A DNA stretch of 64,000 bases from Parastagonospora avenae f. sp. tritici 18332-5. Its lineage: Eukaryota > Ascomycota > Dothideomycetes > Pleosporales > Phaeosphaeriaceae. Position numbers and translations under genes: made by a program. Below, one piece after another: positions 29,387-40,146 of this stretch (position 1 is the first letter of the stretch; each line of letters begins with the position of its first letter). The stretch spans positions 248,001-312,000 of the forward strand of contig JAFJTR010000016.1 of assembly GCA_022559985.1 (NCBI GenBank). The letters are read 5' to 3'. The notes beneath the pieces are model-generated. The model was not told the DNA's origin. It searched no databases and saw nothing but the letters and a program-made list of their open reading frames with translations.

Positions 29387-30910
29387 ATGGCGGCAAACAA
29401 AGTCGTCAGCGCCATCCCGCAGGTCTACTCCCACCCGATCGATCCTAGCGCCAGGTCCTTCCTAACTCTTATTCCTGAGATTCGCAACAGGATTTACTAG
29501 TTCCTACTCTGTCGCCCTGAGGAGATTCTCATTCTGAAATTCCGTCTCCGACGCCTAAGAAGGACCTCGCAGATTTTCTCGAACCAGAATGGACCGTGGC
29601 CAATTTTATGAAACATCAGATGGAAGGTCTTCCTATTCTCTCGTCCTGTTGTCAGATCTGTCATGAGGCTGCAGGGATGCTTTATGGTTGCAACATCTTC
29701 GTCTTCGACTCGAATAGCTACGGAATGAGCTCGGATCTGGTGGTCTACTTTGGGGCAAAATGGCTGAGATCATTGGAATCCTGCCTACAACTTGTGCGCC
29801 GTGTGGTCTTGAGGCTGGGTGCGCGTCTGGCATTTGTGGGACTCGTCGTCGATCTGTTATCCATGCTTGAAGTCGTCTGGAGAAAAGATGCGGGGCAGCT
29901 TAATGTCAAGTTCTACAGGACAGAACGGGCTAGAGAAGGGCCGTCCATTGCGACCTGTCCTATCGAAACCGCCGTCCACGAAGTGACATTGGACAGACTA
30001 CTATATCTGCTCGGCACAAATGATAGCCTGAGTCTGAGACAAAGCAGCATCATGATGCGACAGGTTCTAATAGCTCGTAGAGGTGCTGAAGGCCATGTCG
30101 TCTATCGCTAAACAGAATCCGGCTGCGATTCCAGGAGTGTTTTCGCCATATCTGACAGCGAAAATGTCCTGAGTACGCTCGAGCGTCAACGCACTACGAA
30201 TCTTCTTCAACTACTGAGATCTATCCTTATGCAAGTGTTCCATGACGTATTCTCAGCGGTCGACGTGGCCTACGACCTCATTGAGGGTAAACGGAGCACT
30301 CGGGGACTCAACATTCTAGAGGTGGGCAGGGAGTTACGGGAGGCTTGGAGCAGCACGTACCTGTGAACGGCTAGAATTTCGCTGCTCTTACGTGCCGGCT
30401 CTACTTCGACCAAATTCTAGGTTTCAACACTCTTGACCGCTCGCCACTTATTGAAAACCTGGCCGATTACTCTTACGATTACTCTCGTATCGGTTTCGTC
30501 GCCAAATTCAAGTGGTTTGTGAGGGCTGCCTATATCATCGAGCTCCGGACCGACATGGACTGTTCGCTTTCCGAGCTTACTATAAGTGCATTGAGTCTCA
30601 TCCGCCATCTTCCGCACTAAGACTTGACACACCATCAACCATTCGCTTGTTCTGTAGGACGGATGGTGGAGCATCACGAGAAGAGCACATGACCACGCTC
30701 AGAGCTTTCATGAAACGATGCTTCCTCTTTCTCTCCGACATCCACTTTCACTCGCCGCCACATGCGACTCCTCTTGCGACTACTGGACTTTACATCAATG
30801 GAAGAGGCGTTCCAGTCCTGCCAGAAGTCGTCGTGCCTAACCTCCGGACTCAGCTCGACCCAGCGACGATTCGAAACATGATTCAGGGTCGGATTGGAAA
30901 GCTCGAATAG
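29387..30910 (+). pseudogene. Relic of a 2EXR/F-box-like family gene, copy 2
   Basis: ATG 29387 opens a frame with QVYSHPIDPSARSFLTLIPEIRNRIY, parallel to the start of copy 1, then a TAG at 29498 where relatives have Glu or Gln. A frameshift near 29530 moves to the frame EIPSPTPKKDLADFLEPEW, then LPILSSCCQICHEAAGMLYGCNIFVF, the conserved family motif. That frame stays open to a TAA at 30109 and continues to a TGA at 30364. Coding-like remnants persist downstream in two frames (for example FNTLDRSPLIENLADYSYDYS near 30421, and a C-terminal fragment ending at 30910). Nonsense and frameshift damage together mean no functional product. Confidence 0.65.
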
Positions 30911-31291
30911 GCTCCAATTCGCAGTCACTTTCGACAATTGTGGAGTGACGGCCCCCAAGATCGTGCTTTTGTACAACTGCTCGGCCACCTGTATCGAGTT
31001 TGCCTGAAGGACGGAAACGTGGCTTGGTGAAGATGACGGGTGAAAGCTCATCGGCAGCAGGCCGTCAGGCGATACGGACATGACAGGGAAATATCGCCAT
31101 ACAGTGAAGAATTTGCAAATGCGTGCATCAAGCACGTTCGCTACATGGAGAAACCTCTGAGCTGAAGGAAGGAACGATCGGTGTTATAATACCTGATTGA
31201 AGGACCGACTACGGTAGTGTTCCAGGATCAACGCCCCACTTGAGTGTTAGTTTATTTGCCTCAAATCAGCAAACCATAAATCTTGACAACG

Positions 31292-31847
31292 ATGTTTCGC
31301 TTCTCCAAACGCAAATTGAAGATTCGTCCAACCATAAGTAACAGTGCATGCCAAGGCGCATCCAATGTCACGCGATGTAGGACGAGACTGGCGTACGCGA
31401 TCGCTGTGCGCTCGACCCCGCACGAAGAACACAAGGCTCGTCCCTTGGGAGGCTCGACTTGGCACCACAATAGTGCTGACAGATGACAAAATCGAAGCAG
31501 TTGGGCCAAGCTCTTTCCGTGCGCAACATACCATAGGACTCGATCTTATCACTTCAAAGATGAGAAAACTTGCCGTGGAGGCTGAGCTGACGACCCCTCA
31601 CCTTGCTGATATCTAAAAGGCCCGACGACGCGCACGCCGTGAGATTCTTCAATACGAGGACACCGCCCAGTATGTAGATATGCAATGGATGGTACACCAC
31701 ATGCAGGCCAAAGGTACTTGCGACACCATCCGTATGCACGAGGCTGTTTTCGCATCTGGTCGCGATATATGCGTTATCGCAAGTGGCTCATCAGTTGTCA
31801 ACATATCAGCAACTGACTATAACCCTTGCGTTGAATCACTCATCCCT
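31292..31847 (+). pseudogene. Possible gene or 5' exons upstream of the RING gene
   Basis: An ATG at 31292 begins a basic peptide (MFRFSKRKLKIRPTI). A putative intron from about 31337 to 31379 leads to a frame containing NTRLVPWEARLGTTIVLTDDK and a stop TAA at 31615. Directly after the stop, the same frame contains a helical, Arg-rich stretch (RRRARREILQYEDTAQYVD) and runs without a stop into the RING-H2 gene. This may be a decayed neighbour, or exons of a longer RING protein if a 42-nt intron with an atypical donor removes the stop. Unresolved. Confidence 0.3.
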
Positions 31848-32447
31848 ATGGCGAGCGATACGCACTCTGAGCATGGCATGAGAGGCAGCACCATCGTTGT
31901 CGCTATCGTTGTGCCAGCCGTCTTTGTCACCATTGTCATTTCTCTCATCGTGGCGTATGGTGCCCGTGCAGATTTCACAGACTTCTGAAGCTAACAGCGC
32001 ATATAGTGCCTTCATTCTTCCCAGATTCGCACGCGGTGGCGAAAGCTTCTCTGTGATCAAAGGACAGCGCATGCAACAGCGACTCGAAGAGATCAACAAG
32101 GTGATCAAAACACAAAACTACTACGAATGGCGCGCAAGCCAGCAGTCAGAGAAAGACCCGAAGACTTTCCTGGCGCCGGATCCTTTGTGGTAACGCTGCC
32201 ACTCAAACACATTGTCAAATGCTAAATCGACAATAGTGCAATATGCCTCGAGGACTTTGCTGAAGATGCGCAAATTCGCGGTCTCCGGTGCTCACATGCT
32301 TTCCACGCGCAATGCCTCGACGAATGGTTTTCACGCTTCAACGAATTTTGTCCACTGTGTCACCGAACCATCATTCCCGGAAAGAAGGTCGCAAAAAAGG
32401 AGTCGTATCCAGAGGCTGCCACAGTACCATTGGCTTTCATAGTCTGA
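31848..32447 (+). CDS. Membrane-anchored RING-H2 E3 ubiquitin ligase-like protein
   Basis: Exons 31848-31954, 32007-32189 and 32237-32447 (introns 52 and 47 nt; GTATGG and GTAACG donors, perfect CTAAC branch in the first) give 166 residues. A single N-terminal transmembrane helix (about residues 15-38, IVVAIVVPAVFVTIVISLIVA) is followed by a basic linker (ILPRFARGG) and a charged helix. The RING-H2 domain follows: CAICLEDF, the CSHAFHAQCLDEWF core and FCPLCHR, complete for all eight ligands in C3H2C3 order. The codon for the first ligand is split by the second intron. Typical of small fungal ATL-like ligases. An in-frame open stretch continues upstream, so the N-terminus may be longer. Confidence 0.85.
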
Positions 32448-33918
32448 CTAAGTGACCAGAATATCAGTTGATGAACGAGCAACTTGAGAACACGCGGAAC
32501 TAGAGCCGGCCACAGGACAACACATTTACACGCCACGTCCCACTCCTATGCTGCAAAACGATTTAGCAGCCCCACCCGCAACGGGAAAATCGTTCGGCAT
32601 TCGGCAACATCACACGAGGCGAGTCTGGGCCGGTTGGGTTGCAGTGCGGGAGTACCCGTGTAACGGCTATGGTTCCGCTGCAGGGACTTTGAGACACTGA
32701 CCATCTTGAGGGGCTTGGTCGAGTGGCGTGGAGATCGCTAGCTGTGCAAAAGCTTCTCAACTTGCGATGTGCTGTTCTGGATAATTGAGATAGGTCGTTG
32801 CCCTGCTGAGTGTGGCTCGAGGGTCCTCGAGGAACCGCTTGGTAGGGAATACACATGTAAATCGCTGGGACCCTAGACTCAACATCCTATGAGACCATTG
32901 ATATGCAGTTCTTGTACGATCATGGTCTATGCTCGTGGTCGATATGCCATCATCGAGATTAGAGTTATGTCAAGCTGGTATTGCCTACCTGCAGTTCACA
33001 TCTTCGAGTGGCAATGATGAAGAAATAGAGCTGGGAGCTACAACAGAATAAAGCACATTCGAAGATATATTTGCCTATTGTATCACGAGGCATGATGAAT
33101 TGCGGCTCTGGGCATTCCGGACTTGTTGGAGCCGTTGGAACGAGGCGTAGATGGCAGCCGTCGCTAGTGTCAGTACGAAGCAACGTCGTATACATCTGGA
33201 GACCGTTGAAGCCACACACTGCCTTGCATCCGATATGATGCGCATCAACCAAATCCCTGATTTTTGCGAAAAATAATTCGCGTATTCCCGTTGGTGGTCT
33301 TGTGATGGTACGGACCCCGTTGTTGGGAACCCTGTCCAAAAGCGGCGGGCCTCACCGAAATGTCACGCCACTGGTGGTGTGATGTCCTTCCAGGCTCGCC
33401 CGGAACACCGCACTGCACACCTTGCGCTTCACCGAGGTACCCGTCCAGAACAGAGGCTTCTGCTCAGCACCTGTAGCTGCTGCGTTCGTTCGTTCGCGCC
33501 CCTTCGCTCTCGGCACCTCCAATCAGCACCCATCGGAACCACCAAATTCGTGGGAATCCTTCTAGAAAATAGCTGCACCTATTGCCAGGCTCTGTCACCG
33601 CAGGCAATCTATTTCATCCACCTTCATAAGCAGCGGCTCAAAGTTGGGTGGTGTGCGACAAAGCCCTTGTTGTTCGCTTGGTCTTCCCTTCTCTCTCTCA
33701 ACATCATCCTGAGCGACCACAGCGACGGCTTCAAACATCGACAAAGGCGACTAATACCGAGCTTATATTCTTTTACCCCAGCTCGTTTCGGCTCCTACAT
33801 TCCGCGGCTAGTCTCACATTAGGCTTGGGTAGGGGAGTTTTGATACCCCTCCCACGTTTGTATCTCCTGATCAACGCGTGAGATCTTTCGTGCAACAACC
33901 CACCCGCCCACGGTCATC
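32448..33918. other. Intergenic region upstream of the bHLH gene
   Basis: About 1.5 kb between the RING and bHLH genes. Short frames only; probably the long promoter and 5' UTR of the bHLH gene, with polypyrimidine-rich tracts near 33690-33850. Confidence 0.45.
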
Positions 33919-35238
33919 ATGTCTCTCAATTGGGACATGTTCCTCGATGCTGAGAGTATCAACATACCGAACGACCAATGGTCCGATCTCACTGCCCTTC
34001 CAACTGGCCCCCTCGCCTCTGAAATGCCCAAGTCTACCACCGCCAACACATCATGCGCAGACCCTGACGACGTCACAAACTTCAACAATTTCCTCAACGG
34101 TAACTCAGTCGACCCCTACTTTGACGACGCCGTGTTCGCGTCGAACGACTACTTCCTGGGCGACCTCGAAGTCCTTCAATTTGGCAACACTGCTGGCGGT
34201 GGCGCGTCAACATCAGAGTCTTCTCCAGAGCCGGTGTCTGCTATCAGCACTTCGGCCCATAGTCCGGCCGCACTTCTAGCTGAGCTTAACCAACTGCCCC
34301 AGATGACCGCAGCTCAGAAGCAAGCGCTTCAACGCGCCAACACCTTTCCCAACCCGACGTACGAGTCCATGTTCCCCAACAACCTAGACGCTGGCTTCGT
34401 CGAAGACCTCACATTTCCCAACGGACCCAGAGGTGCTGCCACCACGACAAAGCCCCCTCTAGATCGGACTCAATCATCAAATAGTGTTAATAACAACATC
34501 AAGAGAACCAAGAACAAGCCAGATATACTCTCCGCTTGCTGGACATCACCACTCTGTCCAAATCATGACCATGACGGCCCGCCGCCTAACCCATCGAGCT
34601 GTGGCGGTGGCTGTGCACCGTTTCTGTTCGCCACCGACGATGCTCTTCCAATCATCAATGACCTGCTTGCCGAGCCACAAGAAGTAGCTGCGGCAGACGG
34701 CGTGGTAGAGATCCAACCACGACGAAAGAAGCGATCAGAAAGCGCCACATCAATGAATGAACCATCCGGCCGTCAGCTTCAGAGCCTAAATACCACAGCC
34801 AGTCCTGCTGAAGACAGGCAACGAATGAAGAGTGAGACATCCGAAGATTCGCCGAACAAAGAATCTCCACAAGCTGGCGACGACAAGCCAAAGAATCGTC
34901 GGCGACTACCACACAACCAAGTCGAACGAAAGTATCGCGAATCCCTCAACACACAGCTCGAGTCACTGCGGCGCGTAGTACCGTCCCTTCAGCAAAACCA
35001 AGCAGCGTGCGATGGCGCGGACATCGAGGATCTGCCAACGCCATCGAAGCCTAGCAAGGCTGTCATCTTGGCCTCAGCCACTGCATATATTAAGCAGCAG
35101 GATAAAGATAAGAAAACCCTTACCGATGAGAACCAGTTGCTCAAGGCGAGGATCAAAGCTCTCCAAGCCCTGGTCAAGTGCGATGACTGCAGCTTGATGC
35201 AGTATGTCATGGACCTGAAGATTAATCAGGCAAAGTGA
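33919..35238 (+). CDS. SREBP-like bHLH transcription factor (no membrane domain)
   Basis: A single exon of 439 residues, starting at ATG 33919. The N-terminal 300 residues are acidic and Ser/Thr/Pro/Asn-rich, as in activation domains, with a Cys/His-rich patch (SPLCPNHDHDGPPP, SSCGGGC) near residue 215-235. From about residue 324, NRRRLPHNQVERKYRESLN is the basic region and helix 1. The Tyr in ERKYR, in place of the usual Arg, is the hallmark of SREBP-type bHLH proteins. Helix 2 (KPSKAVILASATAYIKQ) follows an acidic loop, and a leucine-zipper-like stretch (DENQLLKARIKALQAL) extends dimerisation. No transmembrane helices follow, unlike classical SREBP, so it resembles the soluble SrbB-type factors. 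Predicted nuclear, binding E-box or SRE sites as a dimer. Confidence 0.88.
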   Translation: MSLNWDMFLDAESINIPNDQWSDLTALPTGPLASEMPKSTTANTSCADPDDVTNFNNFLNGNSVDPYFDDAVFASNDYFLGDLEVLQFGNTAGGGASTSESSPEPVSAISTSAHSPAALLAELNQLPQMTAAQKQALQRANTFPNPTYESMFPNNLDAGFVEDLTFPNGPRGAATTTKPPLDRTQSSNSVNNNIKRTKNKPDILSACWTSPLCPNHDHDGPPPNPSSCGGGCAPFLFATDDALPIINDLLAEPQEVAAADGVVEIQPRRKKRSESATSMNEPSGRQLQSLNTTASPAEDRQRMKSETSEDSPNKESPQAGDDKPKNRRRLPHNQVERKYRESLNTQLESLRRVVPSLQQNQAACDGADIEDLPTPSKPSKAVILASATAYIKQQDKDKKTLTDENQLLKARIKALQALVKCDDCSLMQYVMDLKINQAK

Positions 35239-36077
35239 AAAGCCTTTACGATCTCTCTCATTGGCATCATGACGGCGTTTGGGAAGGATCGAATACAATG
35301 AAAATCAAGGTGCAGTCATTCGCTCGCACGCTGCTGCACATGGACTGGCGTTCAGGGATAGGCCATGGGATGGTTTGCGCTGAGGCGTAGCGCATACAGG
35401 CGTTACCATGGCATGTCGCAACTTACGACTGGGGCATTCTGTTACTGTGAAAGAATGAAATACTTGTGGCTCATCAAATTACCAAAGTTTACTCTGCAAC
35501 CTAATACTAATGATGACTCTTCGCATGCAGCCAGAACATTAATATCCATCAACGTGCATATGCTTCTCGATGTGTCAGCACCTCAGCGTACCTTAATTCG
35601 ATTACCTGCCGAAACGTAAAAGTCTCAAATCTCGATATGCGTGTTTCGGGGAAATGCGGGCCAGTGGCGCGACCGGGCGCTCCCGGACTGCACATCACGC
35701 CATGCGTCTCTCCACCATTAATCTCTACCATATATCCGGATCCTTGGCGGTATACAATGTCTTGGTCATGTTCGGGAACTACTGATCTCGTGCTGCTTGC
35801 ATTCTTTCGCTGGGAGGTGATTGTCACCCCATGGTGTGGCCACGGAGGTGTGTGGGGAAGCGAGGGGGCGGGTTTGAGGTATAAGATGTTTAGGAAATGC
35901 AAGTAAACTATATTACTACTATCTATTATCACTACTATCACACATCAATACCATCAATCATCACCACATCAAGCGAAAGTCGACACAACCCATCGTCGCA
36001 ATACCCATTACCATCAAGCCTCGATCGAACCGAACAGCAAATCACACCATCCCAGAAGCAGAAGAAGAACATCAGGA
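35239..36077. other. Intergenic, with ACT/ATC-rich simple sequence
   Basis: No supported gene. Bases about 35908-35975 form an ACT/ATC-rich low-complexity tract just upstream of the small hypothetical gene. Confidence 0.45.
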
Positions 36078-36539
36078 ATGTCCTTGTTCCCAATCATACC
36101 ACCGTCACCCGCCCAAACACACACAAAAATGCTCTCCTCATCACCACCGCAATCGCCCACACTCTCTTCCTCACCAATATCAACACACGACGCCTCATCA
36201 CCACCACAATCCCCAGACCTTTCTTCCTCACCACACAACGACACAAAATCCACGCATTTCCACATCTCCCACCCACACCTCCCTCACATCTCCCTCCGCA
36301 CACACCTCACCTCCCTCTTCGCCCCGTCTTCGCATCAGCAGTGTACATGCTCGCCGTACCGCATACCAGACTACACGAAATACATCATTGTGGACGACGA
36401 GTTTGTGCTGGTTGAGGAGGGGGAGGACGGAGGACCGTTGTGTCGGGAGGCGACGATTGAGAGTGAGGGGTGGAAGAGTGGGAGGGTCATGCTGAGGGAG
36501 CGGAAGAGGAGGTTGAGTGTGCATTGCTTTGGGGGGTAG
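36078..36539 (+). CDS. Small hypothetical protein, Ser/Pro-rich
   Basis: An open frame of 153 residues starting at an ATG. The N-terminal 60 residues repeat SSSPPQSP-like blocks, two of them nearly identical (SSPPQSPTLSSSP and SSPPQSPDLSSSP). A middle His/Leu-rich segment is followed by YTKYIIVDDEFVLVEEGEDGG, an ordered-looking strand-rich stretch, and a basic end. I do not recognise it. The ordered C-terminal half and internal repeats argue that it is real; short length and low complexity argue for caution. Confidence 0.45.
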   Translation: MSLFPIIPPSPAQTHTKMLSSSPPQSPTLSSSPISTHDASSPPQSPDLSSSPHNDTKSTHFHISHPHLPHISLRTHLTSLFAPSSHQQCTCSPYRIPDYTKYIIVDDEFVLVEEGEDGGPLCREATIESEGWKSGRVMLRERKRRLSVHCFGG

Positions 36540-39500
36540 GATAGAGGCGGGAGGGGAGAGAGGGAAAAAGTGAGTTTTATACATATTTTGTTACATGAAG
36601 GGGAAGGAGGAGAGAGTATGTAGCAAAGTCTTGATTGGAGGGGTACGAGATTTGAATGTATTCGTCGCGTGCTGAAGATTCTATACAACCATCTTTGTAT
36701 GTCTAAACAGCTTTTTGTTATTCGTGGGTGCGGATGAGGATACTAGACTGACTGTTAAGTCGTTGTGGAACGTAATACGCACTTTGTTCAGGTGTAGTGT
36801 AGTTCTGAGTATTGCTCATTAATTATATATACTACTTCGTCGATAATGAACGAAGCTGAGACACAATTCTGTAATCGGACAAGTCGATGCACGAGATATG
36901 CTTCTACGTACTTCATCTGCCGTTAAAAAAAATACGGGGATTTGTTCTCTTCCTATCAAGTCAACGAACAGCATACAACCATACAGTTTTGGAATTCTGA
37001 AAGACTCATATCATCGCTCTTACTCATCACCGCTCGACGTTACAATATGAAGTAACATAACCCACATAGAAAGGTACACTACATTTTAGTCGGCATGCCT
37101 TACCATTTAGTCCCTCAAAGAAAGCCACACGACCCCGAATATTTGTCAAAGACCCAGCAACCCGGGAGCCCGTCCGCGACTCTACAGTAGTGTACACAAG
37201 TTTACTTACCCTCCCGCTTACCAGCTCCACTGTAAGATAGCAAACCTCGGCTCGCAAGCACGCGTCATGGACGGAACACCCGGCGACTAAAAAGCACTTC
37301 ATCAAAGAACTCGCCGATGCGCACGATATCGATCGAGAAGAAAAATATGAGATGCATTGATCCAGAGCATATACCCTGCAGCGGGTAAGATGCATCGAAT
37401 CTATAGGCAAAGCACACCTGGCCAATCGTTAGTCTAGGCGAGGTGGGACTAGGAGATAGCGCTAGTGGACGGGTTTCTTGTTCAGGCAATGTTGAGAAGA
37501 TGTGGATATGGCTGGTTGTGAAAGCAATGTTCCTGCGACCTGGCAGACTTGTCTCAAAAGGAAGAAACGTGTCAAGGAGAAACTCATATGGCCCCAGCTT
37601 TGTCATCATGAAGAAAGGGGGAGAAGGTTGGATGCAACACAAAAAGCAATTATAGACTTACCGGTGGAGTGGTGCTGGCGGATAGCTGAAGGCTGGGCTT
37701 GGCTGTGTGAGGTCCCTGATCTAGAAATTTACGCATTTGGACTCGAGGGTGGGACGGACATTGTGGAACCGTGGACATGTCCTTCAACACGGTCGAGATT
37801 TTGAAGATACCAAGGACTTGGAAGTGATGTGACTGTCCCATAGCTGAAATGACGAGCGTGCAGTAGTCGTCCTGGCAAGTTTAGTGGCACGGACGGAATG
37901 GCCGCAGTCATCTCGACTCATGGCCTGTCCACCGCCATGGGTTCTCAGGAAGTCCGGCGCCTCGAAGCGTAACCGCCCAGCTGGATTGTGAACGCCACGA
38001 CCGCATCGGTGCGCAATATTCCAGTACGTGGAATCTCCTCGTCCGGAAGCCGCTTCCTGCAGGGCTGCACCGCATGAACCGCAAAAGCTCTGCGCGTGGT
38101 CAAATCGAGATGAAGTCGAACTCCAGGTATCCGGCGGCAGGGCGACCGAAGGAACCGCGGCCGTAATCTATACGGGACATGGGGGAGCGAGGCTTGACAG
38201 TGGGCTGAACGTGGCGCAGGCCGTTCGAGAGTAATAAAGTTCTTGAAAGCGGCTGGACCTCTTGGTCGGTATTTCCAGCGCACCCGCAGGAAGCCAGGCT
38301 GGAGCGGTGACGACTGCCTTGGTGCAGGTTCGGGATCCAGTGAGATGTGCCATCTCTTGTGGACACACCGGTCAGGCCATGGCGAGCAGCGACGCAGCAA
38401 ACAGGTCGACGATCACGCGCAGCGGAAAGAAAGGCGTTCGTGCAGGCTGACAGAAAGGCGGACCAACACGTGCGAGTGAATCGCGTTGCGGGGTCTCCTT
38501 GCTGATCGCGTACCACGCGATTCCGGGCAAGGCGCGACATATAGACGTTGGCGAATAGAACGGCAGAGTCGCCTTTGTCCGCGAGGGCAGTCGCCGATGT
38601 CCACCGGAAGCTGTTGCTGAACAGGAAGGAAGCATGTCAGATGGAAAGACTGTCGCGTCGCGATGGATTCGGCCATCCGACGCGAACGGCTGTCCAAAGG
38701 CCCGAGGAAATGCCGAACGTTAAGATGGAATGGTCCACGGGTGCAAGGCGTCCGATGCGACTTGCTCACGACAAGCAAGTATCGCGAAAGTCCATACGCA
38801 CGCGAGTTGTGCAGGCCGCGCGACTTCACAAGGCGTGCCGCCGCCATGTGCAAGAAGGATTGGCAGAAGCCGGCAGAAGGGAACCTCAGGCGCAGGGCAA
38901 ACCGAGGGCGGGCAATTTCACAGCCAAAGAAACGAGGCAGGGCCCCGAACGTGCCTTTCCTTCCCAATGGTGAGTCCTCGTCCCAGCATGCTGGTCAGCT
39001 CTTATTCGCACTGAGTCATGCATCCATCGCTATCCTTGCCTTGCCCACGCACATCTTCCTCTGAGTATGTGCTGCTTGTGCCTCTTGTAATATGCGTGCT
39101 GCATCTCACCTGGCTAAAAATGCGCCTTGGATCTGCCCCCGACACGCTGGGCCAGCGACAGCGGATCCTCGCCGGCTGGCTACAAGTGAACTGCAAAAGG
39201 TGTCGATTCGATGAAGATCCGTCTGACCGCCTGTTCACGGCTACGAATCACCACTGTGTCGTTACCGAACATTTGGGTATGACGCGTGGCGATGCCATAA
39301 ATACGGCGGCGACTGACGGGATCAGCGTAGATACGACGGGCTTCTGCTATGGAATGTGAACAGGAATAGCTGCGTGTGCAGTATGTAGAAAATAGGGATG
39401 GGTAGGAAGCGGGTATATCTCCGAATATTATATACTGGGTGGTGGACTACAACCGTGCACGGGATGCGTCGACGATCCCGTGAACACGCACAATGTTTCC

Positions 39501-40146
39501 GTGTACATTCGCTGACCCCACATGAACCGACAAGGCCAAGGACCTCGAAATGCAGAAAACAAAAATGATCGCTCAGAGTGTATAGACATGATAAAACCGC
39601 CATAAGCGGAAAATGCCTCCAGGCGCGGCTTCGAAAAGTGATGAAAAGCGCAAACTTCTTCGAGGCAGCACACAAAAGCGCCTCCAGCCTCCCAGGAAGT
39701 TTTGGTGCAGGTACAACGAGGTATCATATTCCCAAAATGCTCAAACGCCGTTTAGAATGTCCACCGTAACTCCAGAATTTTCCTCGTCGCGACAGGTCTT
39801 AGGTAATCATGCGTGCACTTGGGTGTTCGACCGGTGGTGACGATCCGGGTGCACGGCAGAATGCAATGCTTCTTGTGCCACTTGGTGCCCGAATGGTTGT
39901 TCCACTCCCATCTCAGTGGGATCCAAGAATGTGGCCGGTGAAGCAACACGTGCTAGTATGCATAGGGCCAATGCTCACAATTGCTCAACGTAGCACCGGA
40001 GATTAAAAGACGTAAAGGAGGTATTGGATCCAGGTGAATGGATTCGGGTAGGCGGGGGACTGCGGATTGCAATCGTGGCCGAGCACGTTACGGGCAGGCT
40101 AAGCTCCAGGAGGGTAGGCTAAAGGATCAAGTCCTACACCAATATC
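36540..40146. other. 3.6-kb gene-free stretch downstream of the laeA-like gene
   Basis: No recognised gene on either strand. From about 37.9 kb the sequence is visibly GC-rich, producing many overlapping open frames on both strands with Arg/Pro/Ala-rich translations that match nothing. These are best explained by composition. Confidence 0.5.

Noticed and set aside
35549..35941. 130-codon minus-strand frame
   Set aside because: No recognisable content, and it overlaps simple ACT/ATC-rich sequence; not supported as a gene.
37945..39064. Several overlapping open frames on both strands
   Set aside because: They occur in GC-rich sequence on both strands at once, give Arg/Pro/Ala-rich translations and show no family motif or splice logic.
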